NCBI GenBank assembly: GCA_934149275.1
Contig: CAKPEG010000003.1
Location: 1 to 64,000, forward strand
DNA from: an uncultured Clostridia bacterium
Lineage (GTDB): Bacteria > Bacillota > Clostridia > TANB77 > CAG-508
Length of the DNA stretch: 64,000 nt
Direction: 5' to 3'
This document shows, piece by piece, positions 32,081 through 40,257 of this stretch; positions within the stretch are counted from its first letter, which is position 1; the number at the start of each line of letters is the position of its first letter. Below the pieces are notes generated by a model that saw only the letters and a list, made by a program, of their open reading frames with translations, ran no database searches and was not told where the DNA came from. A program made the translations under genes and the position numbers.

Positions 32081-32517
32081 AAAATACTAATCATAGCGTC
32101 AATATGATTAGCATTTCTCCACAATTTGTTTATCTTAAACTTTTGCAATTAGTATATAGCCCATACATTCAATATAGTACGTTTGTTTTACGACATTCCG
32201 TGTCGATAATATTGCCCATATATATTCAACTAATATTATGTTTGACGCCCATAACTTCTATGAAAGCCCTAGTACTTAATCAGTTGTGATTCTGACAATA
32301 TAATGTTTTGTACCCCATAGCAACTAGAATTTTAGATTTTAAGCTATCCAGCTAATTGTATGGCTATCCAGCAATACGACCTCTAATTTTTAAGAAACAG
32401 GGTAAACTCAATATTTTTGTCAAGATACATCAGTCCTTTCATAATTAAATTTACCCAACAGGGTTTATAAGTGTCAACAATATATCACAGTAAGAGATAA
32501 AAGTAAAGGAGGAAAAA
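32081..32517. other. 437-bp non-coding gap with small repeats
   Basis: No convincing gene. It holds a hairpin CTAATCATA..TATGATTAG (32087-32111) after the regulator; four CCCATA-type motifs (GCCCATA at 32159, 32214 and 32247; CCCCATA at 32313); a small CGACATTCCGTGTCG stem (32191-32205); and a direct repeat GCTATCCAGC at 32343-32352 and 32363-32372. It may be a regulatory or replication-related region. Confidence 0.5.
32417..32445 (+). promoter_or_regulatory. Possible second early promoter
   Basis: TTGTCA (32417-32422), 17 bp, CATAAT (32440-32445), 72 bp before the next gene. Moderate match only. Confidence 0.4.
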
Positions 32518-32706
32518 ATGGAACTAAAAGACGATATTTTTTATACACCAACGGAATTTGCAAAAATGAGAAATTGTAGCGTACCAACTGCCTTAAATAT
32601 TTATAATTCACCTGATTTTCCAAGCGAAAATTTTGGAAAAGAAAAGGTTGCACTAGGTAGTGCAATTAGAGAATGGTACAGTCAAAAAAGAGTAAGAGGA
32701 GAGTGA
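32518..32706 (+). CDS. Small excisionase-like DNA-binding protein
   Basis: A 62-residue protein with a MerR/excisionase-like winged helix (FYTPTEFAKMRNCSVPTALN, then IYNSPDFPSENFGKEKVALG, AIREWY). It could be an excisionase or an early regulator. It starts behind AAAGGAGGA and is followed by a short gene 5 bp later. Confidence 0.65.
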   Translation: MELKDDIFYTPTEFAKMRNCSVPTALNIYNSPDFPSENFGKEKVALGSAIREWYSQKRVRGE

Positions 32707-32711
32707 GAAAA

Positions 32712-32894
32712 ATGGAAAAGTACTTAGATGCATTAGCTTGCTTAATGATTTTGTTTAAACAAATTGTAACTGTGCTAGCAATAGCAGTTGCGGTACAAGG
32801 AACAGTTTATCAGTTATCAGGAAGAAAAATTAGTATATGGAATATATACAAGAAATCAATGTTGAAAGGAGTGAATAAAGAATGGGTAGATTAA
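32712..32894 (+). CDS. Small phage membrane protein
   Basis: A 60-residue protein with start at ATG 32712 behind AGGAGAG. It contains one hydrophobic helix (about 8-32) followed by a basic end. It overlaps the next gene by 13 bp. Function unknown. Confidence 0.6.
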   Translation: MEKYLDALACLMILFKQIVTVLAIAVAVQGTVYQLSGRKISIWNIYKKSMLKGVNKEWVD

Positions 32895-33136
32895 AAAACA
32901 AAGCAGAAATATTAAACATAAAAGCTGAAAATCAAGATTTAAGAAATGAAAATGAGGAGTTAGAGCTAAAAGGATATAGAGCTAATAAAAAGGTAGCAAT
33001 ACTAGAAAATGCAATTAGAGATATAAAAGAAACTTTAAGCAAAAATCAGTTAGGAAGTGCTACAAATTATCAAAACCAAATAAGAAAAGTTCTAGCTGAC
33101 TGCGAATCTAAACTAGAACTTAACAAGATTAAATAA
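32882..33136 (+). CDS. Small coiled-coil phage protein
   Basis: An 84-residue protein; residues 5-60 form a heptad-like coiled coil (ILNIKAENQDLRNENEELEL). It starts behind AAAGGAG. No function is apparent beyond likely oligomerisation. Confidence 0.65.
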   Translation: MGRLKNKAEILNIKAENQDLRNENEELELKGYRANKKVAILENAIRDIKETLSKNQLGSATNYQNQIRKVLADCESKLELNKIK

Positions 33137-33153
33137 AGTACATATATAATCAT

Positions 33154-33189
33154 ACTTTTCCACTAGTATAGCATTTTTAGTGGAAAAGT
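33154..33189 (+). other. 12-bp perfect RNA hairpin between early genes
   Basis: ACTTTTCCACTA (33154-33165) and TAGTGGAAAAGT (33178-33189), loop 12 bases, no T tract after it. It ends just before the GAGAGGAG ribosome site of the next gene and may modulate it. Confidence 0.55.
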
Positions 33190-33207
33190 GCAAGAGAGGA
33201 GAACAAA

Positions 33208-33471
33208 ATGATTTTAGATGATGAGGATAGATGTGAAGAACTAGAAAATATCATAGATGATTTAGAAAGCTTTGAAGATGATCTAAAAGGATTATCAGAA
33301 GGTTTTACATCAAAAGATATAAAAGGCGACATAAAGGACATAGTAGCTGAAATTGAGTCAATAAAAGACAAATACATAGAAGAAAAAGAAACAGTTGAAG
33401 AAAGACTTAGAGAACAAGAAAAAAGCGAAAATAGAGCGCAAATAATTGAATTTGAAAGGAGCAGGTTATGA
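33208..33471 (+). CDS. Acidic coiled-coil phage protein
   Basis: An 87-residue Glu/Asp-rich helical protein. It overlaps the next gene (DUF1351) by 4 bp, suggesting coupled expression with the recombination genes. It is not recognised. Start behind AGAGGAG. Confidence 0.7.
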   Translation: MILDDEDRCEELENIIDDLESFEDDLKGLSEGFTSKDIKGDIKDIVAEIESIKDKYIEEKETVEERLREQEKSENRAQIIEFERSRL

Positions 33472-34304
33472 GCAACGAATTAATAATAGTCAAGCAATTG
33501 CCACAAATTGAAGAACATTTAAAAGAACGTTCTGAAGAAATTGAAAAAAAGGTTGAAAATGCAAAAAGTTTAATTTGCACAGAAGAAAATGTCAAAACAA
33601 TTAAAGAGGTAAGGGCTGAGTTAAATAAAGAATTTAAAGAAGTAGAAACTCAAAGAAAAATGGTAAAAGAGCAGATATTAGCACCATACACAAAATTTGA
33701 AGAAATTTACAAAACTTACATATCAGATAAATACAAAAGTGCAGATATAGATTTAAAAAATAAGATTGATACGGTTGAGAATGAACTAAAAAACAAAAAA
33801 GAACAAGAAATAAAAGATTATTTTGAAGAGTACAAGAAAGCAAATGATATTGATTTTATTACTTATGAACAAGCAAGAATAAATGTAACGTTATCAGCAA
33901 GCAAAAAGAGCTTAAAAGAACAGGCAAAAGCATTTATAGACAAAATAGTAGATGACTTAAAACTAATAGAAACGCAAGAACACAAAGCAGAAATATTAGT
34001 TGAATATAAGAACGATTTAAACGTATCAAAAGCAATTACAACAGTAACAAGTAGATTTAAAGCGATTGAAGAGTTAAAGCAGAAACAATTAGAAGAAGCT
34101 CAAAGAGTTGCAGAAGAAAGTATACAAGCACAGACTAAAGCAACCAAAAATGCACTAGATAGATTTTCTAGTTCAAAGAGCTTTGTGATTGTTCCTGAAA
34201 AAAAGAAAGTAAAATGTGAAATTAATTTATACCCAGAGCAATTAGAAGAATTAAGAAAATTTTTAAATAATTTAAATATTGAATATAAGTTGGAGGAAAT
34301 ATAA
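33468..34304 (+). CDS. DUF1351 phage protein
   Basis: A 278-residue helical protein with long coiled coils (residues 15-135 and 150-215) and a C-terminal small domain (KKVKCEINLYPEQLEELRKF). DUF1351 proteins are regularly found next to phage single-strand annealing proteins, as here with ERF directly downstream, and may act as its partner. The biochemical role is not established. Confidence 0.8.
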   Translation: MSNELIIVKQLPQIEEHLKERSEEIEKKVENAKSLICTEENVKTIKEVRAELNKEFKEVETQRKMVKEQILAPYTKFEEIYKTYISDKYKSADIDLKNKIDTVENELKNKKEQEIKDYFEEYKKANDIDFITYEQARINVTLSASKKSLKEQAKAFIDKIVDDLKLIETQEHKAEILVEYKNDLNVSKAITTVTSRFKAIEELKQKQLEEAQRVAEESIQAQTKATKNALDRFSSSKSFVIVPEKKKVKCEINLYPEQLEELRKFLNNLNIEYKLEEI

Positions 34305-34913
34305 GTGAATATTTATGAAAGTATAACCAAGATAATGGAAGAAGTTCCAGCAGTGGGAAAGGAAAAAAATAATAAACAACAAGGTTTTAAATATAGAGGA
34401 ATAGATGATGTAATGAACGCATTACAACCATTGCTAGCGAAGAATAAAGTTTTCATTGTTCCAGAACTTATGGACCAAATCAGAGAAGAAAGAACGTCTT
34501 CAAAGGGTGCAACACTAATTTATTCAATTTGCAAAATTAAATATAAATTCTTTGCAGAAGATGGAACGAGTGTTGAGGCTATTACAGTAGGCGAGGGAAT
34601 GGACAGTGGAGATAAGGCAACTAATAAGGCGATGGCAATAGCAATGAAATACGCATTATCTCAAGTTTTTTGCATTCCTACCGAAGAAACATCAAAAGAT
34701 CCTGATGAAGAATCTCAAGAAATACAAGAACAAGAAAGTGAATTAGTTACAGAAAAACAAGCAAGGATAATTCACGACATGATGGAACAGAAAGGATTAA
34801 ATGTTGAGAAACAGTTACAGATTAATTATGGAATAACTGATGTAAAAGAACTTACTACTCAACAATATGCAAGTATATTGAATGCGATAAGAGATTTACC
34901 AAATCAAAAGTAG
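34305..34913 (+). CDS. ERF-family single-strand annealing protein
   Basis: A 202-residue protein with the ERF core (GFKYRGIDDVMNALQPLLAK, about 26-45; GEGMDSGDKATNKAMAIAMK, near 97-116; QVFCIPTEE). ERF proteins anneal complementary strands in phage recombination. The GTG start follows GGAGGAA and abuts the DUF1351 stop. The C-terminal 60 residues form a separate helical tail (VTEKQARIIHDMMEQKGLN), often a helicase- or SSB-contact domain. Confidence 0.9.
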   Translation: MNIYESITKIMEEVPAVGKEKNNKQQGFKYRGIDDVMNALQPLLAKNKVFIVPELMDQIREERTSSKGATLIYSICKIKYKFFAEDGTSVEAITVGEGMDSGDKATNKAMAIAMKYALSQVFCIPTEETSKDPDEESQEIQEQESELVTEKQARIIHDMMEQKGLNVEKQLQINYGITDVKELTTQQYASILNAIRDLPNQK

Positions 34914-35044
34914 GTGATAAGTAATGCAAACAACACGGAAAGCTAACAGATATTAGCATAGATTTTCAAACAAGAAAGCCTAAAATATCAATTTTATTAG
35001 ACAGTAATGAACTTACTAATATAGAAGAGCTAAACGGCTTAAAA

Positions 35045-35467
35045 TTGAATGTTGAGCTAAAGAAATATAGCAAAAAAAGAAGTCTTGATTGTAATGCTTA
35101 CATGTGGGTTCTAATTCAAAAAATTGCAGAAAGAATATCAACACCTGAGATAACAATTACAAAAGAAGAAGTATACAGAGATGCAATTAGAGATGTAGGA
35201 GCATACACAATTGTTCCAATTAAAGAGAAAGCACTAGATGAATGGATTAAGCTGTGGCAAGGAAATGGAACAGGTTGGGTATGTGAAACACAACCGAGTA
35301 AGCTAGATGGATTTATAAATGTTATGTGTTATCACGGATCAAGCAGATATACACAAGCTGAAATGAACAGATTAGTAAATATAATTGTTCAGAATTGTAA
35401 GAATTTAGGTATAGAAACAAAGCCACAAGCCGAGATAGATAGTTTATTAAAGAGTTGGGGTGATTAA
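35045..35467 (+). CDS. NinB-like recombination protein, N-terminus out of frame
   Basis: The core (KKRSLDCNAYMWVLIQKIAE, then EVYRDAIRDVGAYTIVPIK and GNGTGWVCETQ..CYHGSSRYTQAEM) matches NinB-like phage recombination proteins. The open frame begins with a doubtful TTG at 35045 without a ribosome site. Upstream, the same frame reads GKLTDISIDFQTRKPKISIL from about 34937, the expected N-terminus, but the proper start (ATG 34924 behind AGGTGAT) is one base out of frame. One extra base at 34927-34936 thus breaks a gene of about 180 codons. Confidence 0.75.
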   Translation: MNVELKKYSKKRSLDCNAYMWVLIQKIAERISTPEITITKEEVYRDAIRDVGAYTIVPIKEKALDEWIKLWQGNGTGWVCETQPSKLDGFINVMCYHGSSRYTQAEMNRLVNIIVQNCKNLGIETKPQAEIDSLLKSWGD

Positions 35468-35752
35468 ATGGATTCAATAATGCAAAACGAAAAAAGATGT
35501 TATGTGTGTGGATTATATGCACCAGTTGAAGAACATCATATATTCTTTGGAAATCCTAACAGAAGGATATCAGAAGAAAATGGATTTAAAGTATATCTGT
35601 GTCAAGAACATCACAGAGGAACGATAGGAGTTCATGGAAAACTAGGCCATGTATTAGACATTAAATTGAAGCAAGAATGTGAAAAGAAATACTTAAATCA
35701 AGGACATACAGTACAAGATTTTATTAGATTAATAGGAAAAAATTATTTATAA
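35468..35752 (+). CDS. HNH-like/zinc-binding phage protein
   Basis: A 94-residue protein with CYVCG near residue 11, EEHHIFFG near 22, and CQEHHRG..GVHG (about 45-56), the Cys/His spacing of small HNH-like or DUF968-like phage proteins. It directly follows the NinB-like gene, a frequent pairing in recombination modules. It may be a nuclease for recombination intermediates, but catalytic status is uncertain. Confidence 0.7.
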   Translation: MDSIMQNEKRCYVCGLYAPVEEHHIFFGNPNRRISEENGFKVYLCQEHHRGTIGVHGKLGHVLDIKLKQECEKKYLNQGHTVQDFIRLIGKNYL

Positions 35753-35759
35753 ATAGCAA

Positions 35760-35787
35760 CAGGGGTAAGACACAAGTTTTACCCCTG
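35760..35787 (+). terminator. Hairpin, probable weak terminator
   Basis: CAGGGGTAA (35760-35768) pairs with TTACCCCTG (35779-35787), followed by ATTTTAC. It separates the recombination and replication genes. Confidence 0.6.
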
Positions 35788-35810
35788 ATTTTACAAGAGA
35801 GGAGAGTGTT

Positions 35811-36581
35811 ATGGCAAGAAAGAGAATGATTGATCCAAATATTTGGCAAAGTGAAGATTTTGGAAGATTATCTACTTTAGCTAAAATTGTTTTCATAGGT
35901 TTATTTTCTCTTGCTGATGATGAAGGTAGAGGTAGATGTAAACCAGTATATTTAAAGTCTACGTTATTCCCTTATGATGAAAATATCAGAAGTACCGACA
36001 TTGAAAAGACCTTATCAGAGATAAGCTCTATTATGTCCATAGTTCTATATACTTATAACGGAAGTAGTTATTATAGCCTTTTAAGCTGGCATACATTTCA
36101 AAAAATAGACAAACCAAGTCCAAGTAAGATACCAGAATATGATGATAAAACAATGCAATTATTATTCGACGAAAATTCGACGAATAATCGTCGAGCCTTC
36201 GCTCCTAATATAATAGAAAAGAATAGAAGAGAAGATAATAGAAAAGAAATAGAAGATAAGAGAAAAAGAATAGTGGAAATATACAATACCATTTGTACTA
36301 ATTTGCCACAAGTTCAGAAAATAACGAAGAAAAGAGAAACAGCTATTGATAGTTATTTAAAAGAATTTACAGTTGAACAGTTTGAAGATATTTGTAATAA
36401 AGCTAATTCTAGTGACTTTTTAACAGGCAAAAACAATAGAAAGTGGAGAGCAGATTTTGATTTTATAATGCGAACTGATAAATCAACAGCAATTTTAGAA
36501 GGTAAATATAACTTCAATACAGCTGATCAAAAAAGCAGTAATATTTTCTATGATATCGGAAAAGAGGAGGGCATATTTTAA
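35811..36581 (+). CDS. Phage replisome organiser/replication initiator-like protein
   Basis: A 256-residue protein with an N-terminal winged-helix region (MARKRMIDPNIWQSEDFGRL, then TLAKIVFIGLFSLADDEGRG) typical of phage replication initiators, a charged linker (about 130-165) and a C-terminal DnaD-like helical part (FTVEQFEDICNKANSSDFLT, then NNRKWRADFDFIM). It probably binds the phage origin and recruits the helicase loader encoded next. The adjacent gene starts within its stop codon. Start behind GAGAGGAG. Confidence 0.8.
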   Translation: MARKRMIDPNIWQSEDFGRLSTLAKIVFIGLFSLADDEGRGRCKPVYLKSTLFPYDENIRSTDIEKTLSEISSIMSIVLYTYNGSSYYSLLSWHTFQKIDKPSPSKIPEYDDKTMQLLFDENSTNNRRAFAPNIIEKNRREDNRKEIEDKRKRIVEIYNTICTNLPQVQKITKKRETAIDSYLKEFTVEQFEDICNKANSSDFLTGKNNRKWRADFDFIMRTDKSTAILEGKYNFNTADQKSSNIFYDIGKEEGIF

Positions 36582-37123
36582 TGACAAGAGAACAAATAGT
36601 AAGTGCGTTAACAATATTAAAAACAGCATATCCTAATTTCTATAAAGATATGAGCAAACAAGAAGCAGAAAATACAATAAACTTGTGGAGCATGATGTTT
36701 GAACATGAAGATAGTCAATTAGTAATGGTTGCTGTTAAAGAATTAATAAATAGTTTTCAATTTCCACCAACAATAGCAGATATAAAAAACAAAATGGCAA
36801 GTTTAACAAGTACTATAAGGACACCAACAGAGTTATGGGGAGAGTTAGAAAAAGCATTGAAAGATAGTATATATCACAGTAATGAACAATTCGAAAAACT
36901 TAGTCCAGAAGTGCAAAGCTTTGTCAGAAATCCAGGACAGTTAAAAGAAATGGCAATGATGGATAGTGACGTGGTACATAGTGTGATAAAAGGGCAATTT
37001 TTGAAGCAGATAGAAATAATACAAAAAAGAATTGACGATGATAAGAAAATGTTGCCTGAAACAAAAAGAATGAAAGAAATGCTTTTAAAGGTGGGAACTG
37101 ATGTGAAAATGTTAATAGATTAG
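36581..37123 (+). CDS. Replicative helicase loader/inhibitor
   Basis: A 180-residue helical protein (LTILKTAYPNFYKDMSKQEA near the start, TINLWSMMF, then SFQFPPTIADIKNKM) resembling the SPP1 G39P-type helicase loader. It overlaps the stop codon of the replisome organiser by one base. G39P-type proteins bind host-type replicative helicase and deliver it to the initiator. No helicase gene is present, so host DnaB is probably used. Confidence 0.8.
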   Translation: MTREQIVSALTILKTAYPNFYKDMSKQEAENTINLWSMMFEHEDSQLVMVAVKELINSFQFPPTIADIKNKMASLTSTIRTPTELWGELEKALKDSIYHSNEQFEKLSPEVQSFVRNPGQLKEMAMMDSDVVHSVIKGQFLKQIEIIQKRIDDDKKMLPETKRMKEMLLKVGTDVKMLID

Positions 37124-37155
37124 TTTTAAAAAATTAACAATTAGGAGGATAAAAA

Positions 37156-37842
37156 ATGAAATTTAAAGTTGGAGATAAAGTAAGAATTAAAAAAGATTTG
37201 GATAGTAACAAAATGTATAGAGTAGCAATCGTATCTAAAATGGAAGAGTATAAAGGAAAAGTTGCAGAAATAGTAGCAGTAAGAGGTAAAACTGGATATG
37301 CATTAGATATAGATAAAGGTTATTGGAAATGGTCAGATGATACATTTGAGTTAGTAGAATCAAAGAAATTCACAAAATCAGACTTAAAAGATGGAGATAT
37401 AGTGACAAGAAGAGATAAGAACAAAGGCATAGTGAACGAGAGAGACAATGAAATAAGAAGGTTAGATAATAATAATATGGTTATACCTCTATCTAGTTAT
37501 ACAGAGGATTTAAAAAATACAGGTAGAGCTGGAAAATGTTTAGATATTATCAAAGTAGAAAGACCAGTTAAATACGAAACAGTATACGAAAGAACTGAAG
37601 AAGAGAAGAAAGAGATATTAGATAAAGTTGAAAAAAATTATTTAACAAACGTGATTAAGCCATTTAAGAAAAGATTTAAAGGTATAAGCAAAATAGAAAG
37701 TCCGATGTTTCCAGCAGAAAAAGAATTTCTACAAATACAATTAAATAATGATGAGATAATTTTACCTTATTTTGAAAAAGGGACAATGTATAAAGAAATG
37801 GAACTTAACAAGAGATATACATTAGAAGAACTAGGAATATGA
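37156..37842 (+). CDS. Uncharacterised early phage protein with SH3-like start
   Basis: A 228-residue protein. Residues 1-70 form a beta-rich SH3/KOW-like segment (FKVGDKVRIKKDLDSNKMYR, then YKGKVAEIVAV..YWKWSDDTFE). Residues 72-125 give a second beta-rich part (LKDGDIVTRRDKNKGIVNER), and the C-terminus is a separate domain. Not recognised as a named family. Start behind AGGAGG. Confidence 0.7.
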   Translation: MKFKVGDKVRIKKDLDSNKMYRVAIVSKMEEYKGKVAEIVAVRGKTGYALDIDKGYWKWSDDTFELVESKKFTKSDLKDGDIVTRRDKNKGIVNERDNEIRRLDNNNMVIPLSSYTEDLKNTGRAGKCLDIIKVERPVKYETVYERTEEEKKEILDKVEKNYLTNVIKPFKKRFKGISKIESPMFPAEKEFLQIQLNNDEIILPYFEKGTMYKEMELNKRYTLEELGI

Positions 37843-37882
37843 ACTTTCGAAAATTTTGCAACAACTGAAAGGAGTGATACGA

Positions 37883-38200
37883 ATGATAACTGAAATGACA
37901 AGGCAGATGAGCTTCGATGATATACAAGACAAAGTCAAAATAAGATACATACAAATTTTAAATAGATTAGACAAACCAAAAACAGCAAAGGAATTAGCAG
38001 TTGAATTATACGATTTAGGTTTTATACCAAGTACAGAGAGAAATTACACGGCACCGAGATTGACAGAATTATCAAGGATGGGAATGGTAAAAGTTATAGA
38101 TAAAAAGAAATGTGAGTACACAGGCAAAACAGTAGCAGTATATGAAAGAACACAAAAAGGATTTGAAGCTATAAATATGAACCATATACCGAGGATTTAG
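37883..38200 (+). CDS. Small winged-helix phage protein
   Basis: A 105-residue protein with start at ATG 37883 behind AAAGGAG (a longer TTG frame includes that site). It looks like a winged helix (YIQILNRLDKPKTAKELAVE, then YTAPRLTELSRMGMVKVID and AVYERTQKGFEAI as the wing). Probably a DNA-binding regulator or replication accessory. Confidence 0.65.
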   Translation: MITEMTRQMSFDDIQDKVKIRYIQILNRLDKPKTAKELAVELYDLGFIPSTERNYTAPRLTELSRMGMVKVIDKKKCEYTGKTVAVYERTQKGFEAINMNHIPRI

Positions 38201-38211
38201 GGGGACTAAGT

Positions 38212-38346
38212 ATGGATAAGCCTAAAACAAAATGTAAAACCTGTATAGGCTGTAATAAACAAGAATTAGAGAACTTCAAAGAAATATACAGATGTGAATA
38301 TTATATAAATTATAACGAACTAAAGAAAAAACTGGGAGGGAAATAA
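38212..38346 (+). CDS. 44-residue zinc-finger-like phage protein
   Basis: MDKPKTKCKTCIGCNKQELE opens a 44-residue protein with CxxC-xx-C spacing and a further Cys at residue 28. It has a GGGGGACTA site upstream and ends one base before the next gene. Possibly a small treble-clef or knuckle; function unknown. Confidence 0.5.
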   Translation: MDKPKTKCKTCIGCNKQELENFKEIYRCEYYINYNELKKKLGGK

Positions 38347-38347
38347 A

Positions 38348-38644
38348 ATGGAAATAATGATTATGGCAGTAGAAACTGTTGTAACATCAGTACTGTTAAT
38401 TATAGCAATAGTGCTTACAGCAGATGTTATAAAAAGAATTAAAACACTTCAAGATATAGACAAGCTGTTAGATTCAGCAATTGAAATACATAAGGAAATG
38501 ATGAAAACTAAATCAGATATGGAAGCAGAACTATACAAATTCAAGTTAGTTAAAGAAGCTCAAACAAGTCAGAAGAACGAAACAGAGCAATTTAAGAGAA
38601 ATGTGTTAGGAATATTTGAAGAAGAAAAAATTGATGAGAATTAA
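38348..38644 (+). CDS. Phage protein with N-terminal membrane helix and coiled coil
   Basis: A 98-residue protein: one membrane helix at about 3-26, then a helical coiled-coil tail with Lys/Glu pattern. Start behind GGGAGGG. Role unknown. Confidence 0.6.
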   Translation: MEIMIMAVETVVTSVLLIIAIVLTADVIKRIKTLQDIDKLLDSAIEIHKEMMKTKSDMEAELYKFKLVKEAQTSQKNETEQFKRNVLGIFEEEKIDEN

Positions 38645-38667
38645 AAAATGTCCGGTTAATGGCAAAA

Positions 38668-38691
38668 AAAGTCCGGTCAAGAGCGGACTTT
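38668..38691 (+). other. Hairpin abutting a ribosome site
   Basis: AAAGTCCG (38668-38675) pairs with CGGACTTT (38684-38691); AGGAGG of the next gene begins at 38693. A related GTCCGGT also occurs just upstream (38650-38656), so the stem may be a translational control site. Confidence 0.5.
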
Positions 38692-38701
38692 AGGAGGTTT
38701 T

Positions 38702-39109
38702 ATGGAAGATAAAATTGAAATAGAAGAATATGTAAGAACTAAAGAAGGCTTTATTTATAGAATTGAAGATGGAGAAGAATTTTTTGAAGATAGTGTAGAC
38801 GTTGGTATTGGTATTATCCCTGATATTGAAGGAAAATGGGTAGATAAAGAGCACTTAAATTATATAGATAAAAGAGACATAAAAGAACACAGCAAAAATC
38901 TAATAGATCTAATTGAAGTCGGAGATATTGTTGAAATAAAAGAACGCATAAGTTGCTTTAGAAACGTTGAAAAAATTCCAATTTTCGATATAGGAACATT
39001 AATTGCTATAAAAAACGGAATAGCAAAATATACTATGAAAATTGTATCGGTATTAACACACGAACAGTTTGAACAAAATTCATATAAAGTAGGTGGAAAA
39101 GATGAATAG
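38702..39109 (+). CDS. Uncharacterised phage protein
   Basis: A 135-residue protein with a beta-rich N-terminus (EEYVRTKEGFIYRIEDGEEF) and a second part with IEVGDIVEIKERI and IGTLIAIKNGIAKYT. It is similar in style to phage proteins that sense or bind small molecules, but it is not recognised. It overlaps yopX-like by 8 bp. Confidence 0.65.
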   Translation: MEDKIEIEEYVRTKEGFIYRIEDGEEFFEDSVDVGIGIIPDIEGKWVDKEHLNYIDKRDIKEHSKNLIDLIEVGDIVEIKERISCFRNVEKIPIFDIGTLIAIKNGIAKYTMKIVSVLTHEQFEQNSYKVGGKDE

Positions 39110-39515
39110 AGAAATAAAGTTTAGAGGAAAAGATTACAATAATAAATGGAGATATGGTGATTTAGTGCAAGAAAAGTGGGGACAAGGAAAAGCAATAATG
39201 ATAAAGAAAGATACAACGGCTTGGAGCGTATTAGAAGATACAATAGGACAATATACAGGATTACATGATAAAAATGGAAAAGAAATATATGAAGGAGACA
39301 TAGTTTTATATGAAGACTGGGAGGAAGACCATGAAGGTGGAAACGATGATTGTTTTATAAACAAAGGAATTGTAGAATATTGCGAAGAAAATTGTTACTT
39401 CAATGTAACAGGAAGAGAATCAGCTTATATATTCAACGTATTATACAAAGATAATGATACTTTAGAAGTAATAGGCAATGTATATGAAAATTCAGAGTTA
39501 TTGGAGGAAAAATAA
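39102..39515 (+). CDS. YopX-family phage protein
   Basis: A 137-residue protein. Start at ATG 39102, five bases after AGGTGG; the GTG at 39093 lies within that site. It begins REIKFRGKDYNNKWRYGDL and continues TIGQYTGLHDKNGKEIYEGD, the YopX fold signature seen widely in Bacillota prophages. YopX function is unknown. Confidence 0.88.
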   Translation: MNREIKFRGKDYNNKWRYGDLVQEKWGQGKAIMIKKDTTAWSVLEDTIGQYTGLHDKNGKEIYEGDIVLYEDWEEDHEGGNDDCFINKGIVEYCEENCYFNVTGRESAYIFNVLYKDNDTLEVIGNVYENSELLEEK

Positions 39516-39517
39516 AT

Positions 39518-39703
39518 ATGGCTTGGGAATTACACAAAAAGAAAGATAAAGAATTGTACAATGTTTATTCAACAGTAATAGACGATTATGTGTATAAATG
39601 GAGTAAGAAAGACATAATAGCAACACATGTTTATAGTAGGTATTATCAAGATGCACGCAGAAAAGCAAGAGAATTTATGCAAGAAATAGATAAAGAAATT
39701 TGA
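39518..39703 (+). CDS. Small uncharacterised phage protein
   Basis: A 61-residue basic, aromatic-rich protein (YVYKWSKKDIIATHVYSRYY). Start behind GGAGGAAA, two bases after the yopX-like stop. No known family. Confidence 0.6.
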   Translation: MAWELHKKKDKELYNVYSTVIDDYVYKWSKKDIIATHVYSRYYQDARRKAREFMQEIDKEI

Positions 39704-39721
39704 TAAAGGAGTAAATAAGAT

Positions 39722-39985
39722 ATGAAAATAAGAGATTTAAAAATAACAAGTAAGATGGCTGATAAACATAAAAAGACAATGAATGCTTTGTATATTATTA
39801 CTTACATATTGTTATTTCCATTTGTAATATTAGATTATTTGTCAGATTTTTTAGAATGGTTATGCAATAAAATGTCATGGTTTAGAACTGATATTGTATA
39901 TACAACATTTAAAATTATATACAAAAAAGAAATTATAGCAGAGACAAGACAGGAGAGTGAAATAGTTAAGGAGAGTGATACATAG
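39722..39985 (+). CDS. Small phage membrane protein
   Basis: An 87-residue protein with a hydrophobic segment at about 22-45 (LYIITYILLFPFVILDYLSD) and a charged tail. It overlaps the next gene's GTG by one base. Start behind AAAGGAG. Confidence 0.6.
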   Translation: MKIRDLKITSKMADKHKKTMNALYIITYILLFPFVILDYLSDFLEWLCNKMSWFRTDIVYTTFKIIYKKEIIAETRQESEIVKESDT

Positions 39986-40257
39986 TGAAAGAAAAAACAG
40001 CAATAGTACAAATTCCTAAAATAATATGTGAAGAATGTAAAAAGAGAGAAGCTACAAGATTATGTGATTATGAAATAGGACATAACATTGATTTAGTAGG
40101 ACCTGGAAAAGCAAAAAGAGTAACTTGTGATAAAAAATTATGTGTTAAATGTGCAACAAAGATAAATAACAAAGATTATTGTAAAAAGCATATTGAAGCG
40201 ATAAGACAAGAGTTAGGAGGTGTTTTAAGTGAAAGAAAAAATCTATATAATTTTTAA
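39985..40257 (+). CDS. Cysteine-rich zinc-finger-like phage protein
   Basis: A 90-residue protein with GTG start. It carries CEECKKREATRLCDY and, later, CDKKLCVKCATKINNKDYCK: paired Cys motifs suited to two zinc sites, resembling a small B-box or LIM-like knuckle. It overlaps the following gene by 29 bp. Function unknown. Confidence 0.65.
   Translation: MKEKTAIVQIPKIICEECKKREATRLCDYEIGHNIDLVGPGKAKRVTCDKKLCVKCATKINNKDYCKKHIEAIRQELGGVLSERKNLYNF

Noticed and set aside
32104..32289. 61-codon plus-strand frame in the early non-coding gap
   Set aside because: No ribosome site, composition unlike the neighbouring genes, and a hairpin overlaps its start.
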